Positions 15,349 through 25,225 of a DNA stretch of 64,000 bases are shown in pieces; position 1 is the stretch's first letter, and each line of letters opens with the position of its first letter. The stretch is from UBA2040 sp041751955 (lineage in GTDB: Bacteria > Bacteroidota > Bacteroidia > Flavobacteriales_D > Crocinitomicaceae). Location: assembly GCA_041751955.1 (NCBI GenBank), contig JBGSIB010000002.1:1-64000 (forward strand), read 5' to 3'. Below the pieces are notes generated by a model. The model saw only the letters and a list, made by a program, of their open reading frames with translations, was not told where the DNA came from and did no database searches. Both the position numbers and the translations under genes were made by a program.

Positions 15349-15494
15349 ACGAATTAATACAGGAGTTACATTTTTAATAGACGTGTATAAAAGAAAAGAA
15401 ATAGGTTCCTTTTGATGACTTACTTTCTCATTTAGATTTCTATTTTTGTTAAAATAATGTGAAGAAATCGTACTAAAAATAATTTTAGACCCAC

Positions 15495-15522
15495 TTGGAA
15501 AACTAGAATTTATCTATATTTA
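15495..15522 (+). promoter_or_regulatory. Candidate promoter of the TonB receptor/T9SS cargo/PorV operon
   Basis: TTG at 15495-15497, 17-bp spacer, TATATTTA at 15515-15522 (one mismatch to TAnnTTTG). The start codon follows after 43 nt. No other promoter is evident within the three-gene unit. Confidence 0.45.
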
Positions 15523-15565
15523 CGACTTCTTGTACAAAAAAAGTTAAAATTAATAATAAGTATAT

Positions 15566-18500
15566 ATGTTACGGAATTTTACCATACTTCTTGTAAGTTT
15601 CTTAGTTACAGTTACTTCTGCGTACGCGCAAGTGGGACTAGGAACAGTGAAAGGCTCTGTTATTGACAGCGAGTCAAACGAACCAATTCCATTTTGTAAA
15701 GTCTTATTGAAACAGGATGGTAGCATAAAAGGTGGAGCAAACACGGATTTCGATGGAAGTTTTCAAATCAATTCAATTTCTGCTGGTGAATATGATGTTG
15801 AAGTGAGAAATGAAACGGAAGGTTATCAACCAACCTTATTAACAGGGGTAATTGTCTCTTCAGACAAGATTACTTTTTTGGATAAAACAAAATTGTCTAA
15901 AAAGAAAGATGTTCTTGAGGTAGAAGAAGTAACGGTCGTTGCCTATCGGGTTCCATTGATTGATAGAGATGGTGGTGCTTCTGGAGCAACAGTGACACGT
16001 GAAGATATTGCGAAACTCCCAGTGCGTTCAGCAGAAGGAGTTGCTTCTACTGTCGGTGGTGTAAATTCACAAGAAGGTGGAGGTATCAGCGTACGTGGTT
16101 CACGTGAAGATGGAACATTCTACTATATAGACGGTATAAAAGTCCGCGGTTCCTCTAACTTACCGAAATCAGCGATTGAAGAAGTAACTGTAATCACAGG
16201 TGGTTTACCAGCAAATTACGGTGATGCTACTGGAGGTATTATCTCTGTAACAACGAGAGGACCAAGTTCTAAATATTTCGGAAGTTTAGAGTTAGTGAGT
16301 TCAGGTATTTTTATAAAAGGTAAAGATTCTGTCGGATATGACGCAAAAGCATTTGGTTTAGATAAATACGGTTATAATTTAATTGAAGGAATGTTCTCTG
16401 GTCCGCTTTGGATGCAGAAAGATTCAACAGGAAAGAAAACTAAACCTCGTTTAGGATTTTTAGTATCCGGTAACTATACAAGACAACAAGATCCGCGTCC
16501 TTTGGCTAATGGAGGTCAATACAGAGTTACAAAAGAAGCAAGAGAACGATTATTGACACAACCTTTACGTCCAACTTCAACTGGGCAAGGAACTTTTTCC
16601 GAGGCTTTGTTTTTGCGTCAAGAAGATTTTGAGCAAACAAGAACACGGATGAATGTGGCGAGCGGTACTTTTTCTGCTCAAGGTAAAATTGATGTGAACA
16701 CAGGCCCAAGTACGAACTTGTCTTTTGGTGGTTCTTTGAACCAAAGCAATAGTAAAGCAAGTGGCTACAGCGGTTCATTATTGAATTTCGAAAATTACGG
16801 TGATATTAAAAGTTTGGATTGGCGTGTATTTGGTCGTTTGACTCAACGTTTCACGAACAACTCTGAAGAAGGAAGTAGTTCACGTATCAAAAGTGCATTC
16901 TACTCTTTCATGGTTGATTATTCCAAAAATAAATCGAGAGTATTTGATCCTAATCATGAGTATAACATCTTTAATTATGGTCATGTAGGTACATTTACTA
17001 CAACTCGAAGACCTTCATATTCATTTAATGAAGAAGAAGGTAGATATGTTCATGACGGTTTCCGAGATATTCAAGTAGATTTCATTCCTTCTCAATTAAA
17101 CAGTTCTTTAGCTGCTATAACGAAACAGTATTACGAAATATATGAAGGTCAACCAATTGGTAACTATGAGAATTTATTCCAAATTCAGCAAGGGAATGCA
17201 CTGAGAAATGGAGATCAACCGCAAAGTGTATACAGCTTATGGAACAACATAGGAACACCTTACAATTATTTCCAAAAAACCGAAAATGATCAATTCCGCG
17301 TTACTGGTTCAGGTTCTGCTAATATTGGCGACCACTCTCTTTCTCTAGGATTTGAGTTTGAGCAACGATGGGATAGAGGTTGGACAGCTGGTGACAATGG
17401 TCCAATTGGGATTTGGCAATTGGCGCGTCAATCTGTTAATTTCCACATCCGAGAATTGGATGTAAATAGTGGAGTTATTCGTGATTCAGGCTCATTCAAA
17501 TCCATTACTTATGATCGTTTGAATACAGGTTATGCCGCTACTTCTGGAACAGGGTCTTATGGAGGTCAAGGAGGTTTAACGGATATTTCTGGAAACATCA
17601 TTCAAGACAATCAATTCTATTTCGATTATAAATTACGTGAAAAATTTGGTTTGAATCCAGCGGGCTCTGATTTCATTGATATTGATCAATATAACCCAGC
17701 AGACTTAAGCTTGGATATGTTCTCGCCAGATGAACTTTTGAATTCAGGTAATTCCTATGTATCGTATTGGGGATATGACCATGTGGGTAACAAAGTAAAA
17801 GGTAAAACAGATGTTCAACGTTATTTTGAAGGTTTTGACAAAGAAACTGGAAACTATGAGCGTTTTGTAGGAGCGTTTCAACCTATTTATATTGCTGGTT
17901 ACGTGATGGATAAATTCTCATTTAAAGACTTAATATTTAACGTTGGGGTTCGCGTTGACCGTTTTGATGCCAACCAACCAGTCTTGAAAGACCCTTTCTT
18001 ACTGTATGAAGCGAAAACGGCTGGTCAAGTGAGAACTGAAAATATTTCATGGGCTACTATTCCTGCTTCAATTGGCGATGATTATACAGTTTATGTGAAT
18101 GATGTAAATAGTCCAACAGCAATAAATGGTTTCCGTAATGGGGAAAAGTTTTATGATGCACAAGGAACAGAAATTTCAGATCCGAAAACAATTGAAGGCT
18201 CAGGAGGTATAGCTCCTTGGTTGATTAATCCAAATCAAAAAACTCCAAAAGCAGGTGCGTTTACAGATTACAAACCTCAAATTAACGTTATGCCAAGAAT
18301 TGCGTTCTCTTTCCCTGTGTCTGATGAAGCGTCTTTCTTTGCTCACTATGATATATTAACAAAGCGTCCAACTTCAAATGCGCGTTTCGATCCGTATGAC
18401 TATCAATTCTTAGCCACACGAAATGTCGTTTTGGCGAATCCGAATTTGAAACCAGAAAAAACAATAGATTACGAAATAGGTTTCCAACAAGTGTTGTCTA

Positions 18501-19342
18501 AAACATCTTCTTTGAAAATCTCAGCATTCTATCGTGAACAAAGAGATAATGTTCAAATCTTAAGTTACAATGGAGCTTACCCGGTTACATATCGTTCATA
18601 TGGAAATCGTGACTTTGGAACAGTAAAAGGTTTAACCGTTGCCTATGACTTGAGAAGAACGGGTAATGTTAGATTGACAGCCAACTATACTTTGCAATTT
18701 GCAGATGGTACAGGTTCAAACGCAACTTCTTCTGCCGGATTAATTAATGCAGGTATCCCTAATTTGAGAGCGATTTTCCCTTACAGTTTTGACCAACGTC
18801 ATGCTTTTGCTGTGACTATCGATTACCGTTACGGAAGAGGAAAAGATTACAATGGACCAGTTGTTAAAGGCTTCAATTTGTTTGAAAATACAGGTTTGAA
18901 TATCTTCTCTAACATTTATTCCGGGGCACCATATTCAGGTCAGACTTTCGTAACAAATGCTGTTGCGTTCAATCCTTTGTATTCAGGTTTGGATGGAACG
19001 ACGAATGGATCAAGACTTCCTTGGTCATACCGTTTGGATATGCAATTGGATAGATCGTTTGACTTAGAATTAGGCAAGGAAGACAGCAAAAAGAAATTGG
19101 TTTCGCTTAATGTATATATCAGAGCAACTAACTTGTTGAACCAATTTAACAGAATTAGTGTTTACAGAGCAACAGGAAACTGGGATGATGATGGTTTTTT
19201 GGCAGCTGCGGCAAGTCAAGCTTCAATTCAGAACCAAACGGATGAGCAATCTTTTAGAGATTACTATCAAATGAAAGTTCAGAATGCGTTCAACATTTCT
19301 GTTCCAAGAACGATTAGATTAGGTGTGAAATTAGACTTTTAA
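15566..19342 (+). CDS. TonB-dependent outer-membrane receptor with carboxypeptidase-regulatory N-domain
   Basis: 1258 residues. After a signal peptide (MLRNFTILLVSFLVTVTSAYAQ) comes a CarboxypepD_reg-like beta-sandwich (GTVKGSVIDSESNEPIPFCK, residues about 24-110). Next is a plug domain (REDIAKLPVRSAEGVAS, ISVRGSREDGTFYYIDGIKV, VTVITGGLPANYGDATGGI, residues about 130-230), then a large 22-strand-type barrel. The barrel ends in PRTIRLGVKLDF, a usual outer-membrane C-terminus with terminal Phe. No SusD-like lipoprotein follows. Instead it is followed after 23 bp by a giant T9SS cargo and a PorV-like protein. It may import a ligand or act as a partner in surface display of the cargo; the ligand is unknown. 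Confidence 0.9.
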   Translation: MLRNFTILLVSFLVTVTSAYAQVGLGTVKGSVIDSESNEPIPFCKVLLKQDGSIKGGANTDFDGSFQINSISAGEYDVEVRNETEGYQPTLLTGVIVSSDKITFLDKTKLSKKKDVLEVEEVTVVAYRVPLIDRDGGASGATVTREDIAKLPVRSAEGVASTVGGVNSQEGGGISVRGSREDGTFYYIDGIKVRGSSNLPKSAIEEVTVITGGLPANYGDATGGIISVTTRGPSSKYFGSLELVSSGIFIKGKDSVGYDAKAFGLDKYGYNLIEGMFSGPLWMQKDSTGKKTKPRLGFLVSGNYTRQQDPRPLANGGQYRVTKEARERLLTQPLRPTSTGQGTFSEALFLRQEDFEQTRTRMNVASGTFSAQGKIDVNTGPSTNLSFGGSLNQSNSKASGYSGSLLNFENYGDIKSLDWRVFGRLTQRFTNNSEEGSSSRIKSAFYSFMVDYSKNKSRVFDPNHEYNIFNYGHVGTFTTTRRPSYSFNEEEGRYVHDGFRDIQVDFIPSQLNSSLAAITKQYYEIYEGQPIGNYENLFQIQQGNALRNGDQPQSVYSLWNNIGTPYNYFQKTENDQFRVTGSGSANIGDHSLSLGFEFEQRWDRGWTAGDNGPIGIWQLARQSVNFHIRELDVNSGVIRDSGSFKSITYDRLNTGYAATSGTGSYGGQGGLTDISGNIIQDNQFYFDYKLREKFGLNPAGSDFIDIDQYNPADLSLDMFSPDELLNSGNSYVSYWGYDHVGNKVKGKTDVQRYFEGFDKETGNYERFVGAFQPIYIAGYVMDKFSFKDLIFNVGVRVDRFDANQPVLKDPFLLYEAKTAGQVRTENISWATIPASIGDDYTVYVNDVNSPTAINGFRNGEKFYDAQGTEISDPKTIEGSGGIAPWLINPNQKTPKAGAFTDYKPQINVMPRIAFSFPVSDEASFFAHYDILTKRPTSNARFDPYDYQFLATRNVVLANPNLKPEKTIDYEIGFQQVLSKTSSLKISAFYREQRDNVQILSYNGAYPVTYRSYGNRDFGTVKGLTVAYDLRRTGNVRLTANYTLQFADGTGSNATSSAGLINAGIPNLRAIFPYSFDQRHAFAVTIDYRYGRGKDYNGPVVKGFNLFENTGLNIFSNIYSGAPYSGQTFVTNAVAFNPLYSGLDGTTNGSRLPWSYRLDMQLDRSFDLELGKEDSKKKLVSLNVYIRATNLLNQFNRISVYRATGNWDDDGFLAAAASQASIQNQTDEQSFRDYYQMKVQNAFNISVPRTIRLGVKLDF

Positions 19343-19365
19343 TAAATTTTATAATAAAAGAGAAT

Positions 19366-22300
19366 ATGAAAAATGTTTCAATTAAATCTTTGCTTTTTGC
19401 ATTGGCTATTTTAGCCACGAATGTAACTTTAGCATTAAAAGATGTCAGAGACAAGCAGCCAGGTACAAAGCCAGCTCCGAGTATTGCTTCAAAAGCAGCG
19501 AACTGTTCACCTTCTGCAACAACCTTAACAATGGAGTTCAACGGTGTAAGAGCACTGTTGCAACAAGGGGGTAGGTTATTTGAAAACGCTACAGGAGCGG
19601 CCACTGCAGCGTATGAAGTTCCAATTAATACTGGTTTAAAAGCTATTTTCGCCGGTTCACTTTGGATGGGTGGTGTAGATGCAAATGGGCAATTAAAATT
19701 GGCTGCCGTTCGTTTCAGACAAGTTGGAAATGACTTTTGGGCAGGACCATTGACTGTTACGCAAGGCTCTGGTAATTATGATCCAACTGCACCAGCAGGT
19801 GACGATGTGGTACGTGATTTTGGACCAGCGGATATTCAACCAGACGAATGTGTTGCCTATGACAAATTCTTTACAATCCGAAAAGGTGAGGTAATCAATT
19901 TTGCGCTTTGGAAAGCGTCTTTGGAGCCAGGTTATACTGGCGACCCTGTGGATGAACCAGAAAATGATGTGATTCAAAGAATTTACAATTGGCCGGCACA
20001 TGGTGATCAAGGTAAAGGCCAAGATTTTTTCCTTGCACCTTTTTATGATGCTGATCAAAGTGGTGATTACAACCCTGACAACGGTGACTACCCATGGTAT
20101 GATGACATTTTAGGAAAAGATGATGTACAATGTGGTGTAGACCGTCGTGTTACGCTCTTTGGTGATGAAACGCACTGGTGGGTTTTCAATGATAAAGGAA
20201 ATATTCATACAGAAACAGGAGGTGATCCAATTGGTATGGAAATTCGTGCGCAAGCCTTCGGTTTCGCTACAAATGATGAGGTGAACAGAATGACTTTTTA
20301 CAACTACGAATTAATTAACCGTGGTACGCAGACGCTTTTCAATACATTCTTTTCAAAATGGTTGGATCCAGATTTGGGTAATGCTGCAGATGATTATGTG
20401 GGTTGTGATGTTTCTAGAGGTCTAGGATTTTGTTACAATGGGGCTGAAGTAGACGCATCTGTAGGTGGTCAACCTGGATACGGAGCCAATCCTCCAGCAA
20501 TAGGTGTAGATTTCTTTGAAGGTCCTTATTTGGATGGTGATGGCTTTGATAATCCTGGTCCAAAATTAGACTCTAATTCTGGTTTTTATGTTGCACCACC
20601 AACTTTGGATGCATTGGATAGTAATGGTATCGTTTATAGAGGAATTGGTACTGGTTATTCGGATGGAATTATTGATAACGAAAGATTTGGAATGAGACGT
20701 TTCACGTACTTTACCAACGGAGCAAATTTTCCATATACGGATCCTTCTTCAGCGGCTCAATATTATAACTTCATGGAAGGTAAATGGGCGAATGGTACAG
20801 AAATGTATTATGGTGGAACAGGAGCAAATGGGTCTATCTTAACGGATTATTTATTTCCTGGTGATTCTGATTCATTGAATTGGGGTACAGGAGGTATAGA
20901 TCCAGGTGCTAGTTGGGACGAAGCGAGCAGCGGTAACCCACCAGGTGACCGACGTTTTGTTCAATCTGCTGGACCATTTACATTGAAACCTGGAGCCGTG
21001 AATAATATTACTGTTGGAATTGTATACGGGCGTGGAACGGCAGGAGTTGCTAGTTCAGTTGCGGCGATGAAAGCAGCCGATACAAAAGCACAAGCATTAT
21101 TTGACGCATGTTTCCAAATTTTAGATCCACCAGATGCTCCAAGACTTCAAATTCAAGAATTGGAAAATGAGTTGATTTTGACTTTGGATAATCCAAGTGG
21201 GAATAACGTGGATGAACTTTACAAAGAAGAGGATAAAATTAATATTACCATAGATGGTGTAGATCGTTTCTATCGTTTTGAAGGTTATCAAATTTTTCAA
21301 ATGATAAATTCTGGAGCAGGTGTTGCAGATATCGAAGATGAAACTAAGGCTCGTTTAGTAGCGCAATGTGATATTCGTAATTTTAAGAAAGATGCGAACG
21401 GAAACGATTTATTGAATAGTCCAATCGGTCGATTAATCAACTTTGAATTTGATGAGTCCTTAGGATTTGCGTCTCCTTCTGAAAAAGTAAATGGTGAAAA
21501 CAAAGGTATTCGTCATAGTTTTCAGGTGCAAGAGGATCTATTTGCAACAGGTGATAGAGCATTAGTAAATCACAAAACGTATTATTTTATTGCTGTGGCT
21601 TATGGTTACAATAGTTATAAAGATTATGACCCTAGTGATGCTTCTAAATTAGACGGACAAAAGCGACCTTATATTGCTTCACGTTTGGGTTATGACAAGA
21701 AGTCTATCCAACCAGTGGCAGGAGTTCCGCATAACCCGAGACCAGAACTAGGAGGAACATCTCAGTTGGCGCAGTATGGTGCAACACCAAGAATTACAAG
21801 ATTAGATGGGCATGGTAATGGAGGGAATTCACTTGATTTCACTGCAAAGACAGAGTCTGATATTGTGAAAAAAGGTTTTGTTGCTGAACCAGAATACCTT
21901 GAAAATAAGGGGCCTATCAATGTAAAGGTTGTTGACCCATTGAATTTGGTTGGTGGTTATTTCGAAATCAAGTTTAGGGATTTCACTCCGACCGTCTTGA
22001 ATAGCAATGCAGCAGATGCAGCGTCTTGGACAATTAATCGTTATGATGCAAAAGATGGAAATCTTCTTGAATCTGTAAATTCAGAACAGACAATTGAATT
22101 CAACAACGAGCAATTGATTCCACAATGGGGAATTTCCGTTCAAATTCAGCAAACTCCTTATTTTAGAGAAACTGGTGTTACGGGTAATAATACAGCCGAA
22201 ACAACCAATATCTTAGGGAGCTCTATAACTTTTCAGGATTCCTCGAAAATTTGGTTACGTGGAATCGTGGACGTGGATGGTTACACACCATTGAACTGGA

Positions 22301-23580
22301 TACGCTCTGGTACGACCAATGAAACGGACTACCTTGTGGCTGATTTGTACAACAATCCAGCTTGTTACAAAGATGAGGTGGGTAAAGATCCTGATCGTCG
22401 TTGGACTAAAATTTTGGAAGGAACTTTTGCACCACATTCGTTGGTTGGATATCAATGTGATTTTATGCCACTGGCATATTATAAGTCAACGCCTTCTTAT
22501 CCAGGAACTGCGCCAGAATCATCACCGGGTGCCGCAAGAACGAATGCAGGTTTGGCTTTCTCACCAAGTATTGATATTGTTATTACAACGGATAAGACAA
22601 AATGGACAAAGTGTCTGGTTATTGAATTGGGAAGAGATGCAGCACTGAACATTGGCAATGCCAAACCAGGAGGATTAAGACAAAGTTCGAGTAAGGATAT
22701 CGATGGAAACGAGATTTCTGGAAATGGCCAAAGTTGGTTCCCAGGCTATGCTATTGACCTTGAAACAGGTGCTCGTTTACATATGGCATTTGGAGAAAAT
22801 TCATTCCTTGGGACTGATGGTGGAGGAGATATGATTTGGAATCCTGGTGGTCGAATGTTTGACCAAGTAGGTAATCCTAAGTTAGGAGGAATGCAACCTA
22901 TATACGTCTTTGCTCATAAACAAAATACAATCAATTCACTTATTAGTGGTGGTTATGATATGGGTTTCTACAATGGGGAGACGAATGATATTCAAGAGTT
23001 AGTCAACCTTATGACACAAGTAGAAGCTAATAATGGTGCTGCGAGAACACAATTTTACTCAAGTTTGGCGTGGATAGGATATCCTAGACTAGCTCCGAAT
23101 AGAGAGAAATTTGAGATTGAGACGCCAGTTCGAATTAAAGTTCGTCTGAATAAGGAATACAAATCTTTTGTTGCTTCAAATAAAAACAATGGAAGACCAA
23201 TGTACTCTTGGAACATGGATGAATTGGCTACTAAAACGAATGTCAGAAATGAATTATCTACTGTGTTAAGTTCGATTGGTGTAGTTCCGAATCCGTATTA
23301 TGCTTTCTCTGAATATGAAAGAAATAGATTGGATACACGTGTTAAAATCACAAATTTACCGGACATATGTAATGTAAACATTTATTCTACCAATGGTAAA
23401 TTAATACGCTCATTCAAAAAGGATAGTCCAATTACAAGTATAGATTGGGATTTAAATAACAACATAGGAATTCCAATTTCTAGCGGTATTTATCTTATTC
23501 ACGTAGAGGTGCCTGATGTGGGTGAAGTTGTTCTAAAATTCTTTGGTGGAATTCGACAAGTTGACTTACAAGGAATATAA
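19366..23580 (+). CDS. Giant secreted T9SS cargo-like protein
   Basis: 1404 residues, signal peptide MKNVSIKSLLFALAILATNVTLA. The N-terminal third contains LWMGGVDANGQLKLAAVRF and the Ca-binding-like FYDADQSGDYNPDNGDYPWY, suggestive of EF-hand/dockerin-like loops. The middle is beta-rich and without recognised catalytic motifs. The last about 90 residues (VVPNPYYAFSEYERN, NVNIYSTNGKLIRSF, PISSGIYLIHVEV, LKFFGGI) look like a type IX sorting domain, although it ends in RQVDLQGI rather than a short basic tail. It is sandwiched between a TonB receptor and a PorV-like gene (12-39 bp spacing, depending on the start used). Function unknown; surface exposure is inferred. Confidence 0.8.
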   Translation: MKNVSIKSLLFALAILATNVTLALKDVRDKQPGTKPAPSIASKAANCSPSATTLTMEFNGVRALLQQGGRLFENATGAATAAYEVPINTGLKAIFAGSLWMGGVDANGQLKLAAVRFRQVGNDFWAGPLTVTQGSGNYDPTAPAGDDVVRDFGPADIQPDECVAYDKFFTIRKGEVINFALWKASLEPGYTGDPVDEPENDVIQRIYNWPAHGDQGKGQDFFLAPFYDADQSGDYNPDNGDYPWYDDILGKDDVQCGVDRRVTLFGDETHWWVFNDKGNIHTETGGDPIGMEIRAQAFGFATNDEVNRMTFYNYELINRGTQTLFNTFFSKWLDPDLGNAADDYVGCDVSRGLGFCYNGAEVDASVGGQPGYGANPPAIGVDFFEGPYLDGDGFDNPGPKLDSNSGFYVAPPTLDALDSNGIVYRGIGTGYSDGIIDNERFGMRRFTYFTNGANFPYTDPSSAAQYYNFMEGKWANGTEMYYGGTGANGSILTDYLFPGDSDSLNWGTGGIDPGASWDEASSGNPPGDRRFVQSAGPFTLKPGAVNNITVGIVYGRGTAGVASSVAAMKAADTKAQALFDACFQILDPPDAPRLQIQELENELILTLDNPSGNNVDELYKEEDKINITIDGVDRFYRFEGYQIFQMINSGAGVADIEDETKARLVAQCDIRNFKKDANGNDLLNSPIGRLINFEFDESLGFASPSEKVNGENKGIRHSFQVQEDLFATGDRALVNHKTYYFIAVAYGYNSYKDYDPSDASKLDGQKRPYIASRLGYDKKSIQPVAGVPHNPRPELGGTSQLAQYGATPRITRLDGHGNGGNSLDFTAKTESDIVKKGFVAEPEYLENKGPINVKVVDPLNLVGGYFEIKFRDFTPTVLNSNAADAASWTINRYDAKDGNLLESVNSEQTIEFNNEQLIPQWGISVQIQQTPYFRETGVTGNNTAETTNILGSSITFQDSSKIWLRGIVDVDGYTPLNWIRSGTTNETDYLVADLYNNPACYKDEVGKDPDRRWTKILEGTFAPHSLVGYQCDFMPLAYYKSTPSYPGTAPESSPGAARTNAGLAFSPSIDIVITTDKTKWTKCLVIELGRDAALNIGNAKPGGLRQSSSKDIDGNEISGNGQSWFPGYAIDLETGARLHMAFGENSFLGTDGGGDMIWNPGGRMFDQVGNPKLGGMQPIYVFAHKQNTINSLISGGYDMGFYNGETNDIQELVNLMTQVEANNGAARTQFYSSLAWIGYPRLAPNREKFEIETPVRIKVRLNKEYKSFVASNKNNGRPMYSWNMDELATKTNVRNELSTVLSSIGVVPNPYYAFSEYERNRLDTRVKITNLPDICNVNIYSTNGKLIRSFKKDSPITSIDWDLNNNIGIPISSGIYLIHVEVPDVGEVVLKFFGGIRQVDLQGI

Positions 23581-23619
23581 ATTGAAAAGTAGATGACAAT
23601 GAGAAATTCAATTATAAAT

Positions 23620-24663
23620 ATGAAAAACAGTTTGTTTGTTGCTGCTGTAGCAGTAAGCATGTTTGCCTCAGCGGGAAATGAAGACCGTGTGGGTTCAAGT
23701 GGAGCTGGACAATTATTGGTTAATCCTTGGGCAAGAGGTTCTGCCATGGGAGATGCTGGTATTGGAAATGCAAGAGGTTTAGAAGCTTCTTACTTGAACA
23801 TTGCAGGTTTGGCTTTTACAGATAAGACACAGCTAAAGTTCAATTCGGCAAACTGGATGGGAAATGCAGGGATACGCATGTATTCTGCTGGAATCGCCCA
23901 GAGAATATCTGAACAAAGTGTTATCACTATTAGTGTTCAATCCATGAACTATGGTGATTTGGACATCACAACGGTTAATCTGCCAGAAGGTGGGATAGGC
24001 ACTTTTTCTCCTCGCACGAATATCGTTAATGTTGGGTATGCGAAAGAGTTTTCAAAATCTATTTATGCAGGTATCAACTTAAAGGTGATTTCTGAGAGCA
24101 TATTTAATGTGAAAGCAAATGGAATTGCTATTGATGCAGGTATTCAATACGTAACTGGAGAAGCTGATCAATTAAAGTTTGGGATAACCCTAAAGAATGT
24201 TGGACCAACAATCAAATACAAAGGAGATGGTTTCACATTGCAAACGACGAATACGGAAACAGCACAATTGACTTCTTTGGATCAAAGAATTCAAGCTTAT
24301 GAACTTCCTTCTCTTTTGGGAATAGGTGGGTCATATGACTTTAATTTTGATGAGAAAAGCAAATTGATTCTGGCTTTTGGTTATACAGCAAATTCATTCT
24401 TTTATGATCAATTCCGATTGGGAGCTGATTATGGAATGACATTGGAAAAGTTTGCCTTTAACGTTCGTGCTGGATTTGTTTATGAGAAGAATTTATTCTC
24501 CGCTGAAAATCGTTCAAATGCATTATTAGGACCAACTGCTGGTTTTTCTGTTGATGCTCTTGTTGGTAAAAACAAAACAGCTTTGGGAGCTGAATATAGC
24601 GCTCGTTTTGCAGGGGCATTTGGAGTTATTCATACATTTGGTGTAACAATAAGCTTGAAATAA
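23620..24663 (+). CDS. PorV/PorQ family outer-membrane protein
   Basis: 347 residues from the ATG at 23620, which begins MKNSLFVAAVAVSMFASAG; earlier in-frame ATGs at 23593 and 23599 would precede the signal peptide. The mature start QLLVNPWARGSAMGDAGIGN with GLEASYLNIAGLAF is typical of PorV/PorQ (UPF0164) barrels. In T9SS, PorV shuttles substrates from the translocon to the attachment complex, recognising their C-terminal domain. Its place directly after a T9SS cargo suggests a dedicated paralog; the main PorV may lie elsewhere. The FGVTISLK C-terminus fits a beta-barrel. Confidence 0.85.
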   Translation: MKNSLFVAAVAVSMFASAGNEDRVGSSGAGQLLVNPWARGSAMGDAGIGNARGLEASYLNIAGLAFTDKTQLKFNSANWMGNAGIRMYSAGIAQRISEQSVITISVQSMNYGDLDITTVNLPEGGIGTFSPRTNIVNVGYAKEFSKSIYAGINLKVISESIFNVKANGIAIDAGIQYVTGEADQLKFGITLKNVGPTIKYKGDGFTLQTTNTETAQLTSLDQRIQAYELPSLLGIGGSYDFNFDEKSKLILAFGYTANSFFYDQFRLGADYGMTLEKFAFNVRAGFVYEKNLFSAENRSNALLGPTAGFSVDALVGKNKTALGAEYSARFAGAFGVIHTFGVTISLK

Positions 24664-24685
24664 AAAAAACGTTTTCTTATATTTG
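24655..24685 (+). promoter_or_regulatory. Strong Bacteroidetes promoter for greA
   Basis: TTG (24655-24657), 20-bp spacer, TATATTTG (24678-24685): a full match to the TTG/TAnnTTTG consensus. The -33 element lies within the last codons of the PorV-like gene. Transcription would start near 24690, just at or before a hairpin. Confidence 0.7.
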
Positions 24686-24689
24686 TGAG

Positions 24690-24724
24690 ACAAGAGGGCC
24701 CAAAAGGCTCTCTTGTTTTCTTTT
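24690..24724 (+). terminator. Hairpin plus T-run: terminator of the PorV operon or greA leader element
   Basis: ACAAGAGGGCC (24690-24700), loop CAAAA, GGCTCTCTTGT (24706-24716), then TTTCTTTT. The 11-bp stem has one G-U pair. It sits downstream of both the PorV-like stop codon and the greA promoter, so it could end read-through or form the 5' end of the greA mRNA. Confidence 0.75.
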
Positions 24725-24748
24725 AATATAAGCTTAAAAAATATAAAG

Positions 24749-25225
24749 ATGTCACAAGTATCATACTATACAGCAGAAGGTTTAAAAAAACTGAAGGACG
24801 AATTACACGACATGAAAACCGTACAAAGACCGTCTATCAGTAACCAGATTGCTGAAGCTCGCGATAAAGGAGATTTGTCTGAGAATGCAGAATACGACGC
24901 AGCAAAGGAAGCTCAAGGTTTGTTGGAAATGAAAATTTCTAAATTGGAAACTATATTGGGTAATGCTCGATTAATCGATGAGTCTAATATCGACAATTCA
25001 AAAGTTTTTATTCTGTCTAAAGTGAAAATTAAAAACATTGCGAATAAGATGGAAATGGAATACACTTTGGTTGCAGAAAATGAAGCGGATTTAAAGCAAA
25101 AAAAGATTTCTGTTGATTCTCCTATTGGAAAAGGCCTTTTAGGTAAAACAAAAGGAGAAATAGCCGATGTGGAAACACCAAATGGAATCATCAATTTTGA
25201 GGTTCTTGAAATTTCAAGAGGATGA
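24749..25225 (+). CDS. greA: Transcription elongation factor GreA
   Basis: Rescues backtracked RNA polymerase by stimulating transcript cleavage through the secondary channel. 158 residues from ATG at 24749 (MSQVSYYTAEGLKKLKDEL); the open frame further upstream crosses the hairpin and is not used. The N-terminal coiled coil carries the acidic tip in GDLSENAEYDAAKEAQG, and the C-terminal FKBP-like domain includes DSPIGKGLLGKTKGE. The stop overlaps the HIT gene start (ATGA), so the two are coupled. Confidence 0.96.
   Translation: MSQVSYYTAEGLKKLKDELHDMKTVQRPSISNQIAEARDKGDLSENAEYDAAKEAQGLLEMKISKLETILGNARLIDESNIDNSKVFILSKVKIKNIANKMEMEYTLVAENEADLKQKKISVDSPIGKGLLGKTKGEIADVETPNGIINFEVLEISRG

Noticed and set aside
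19366..23580. SusD-like partner of the TonB receptor
   Set aside because: No lipobox or TPR-like SusD features; it has a plain signal peptide and a sorting-domain-like end.
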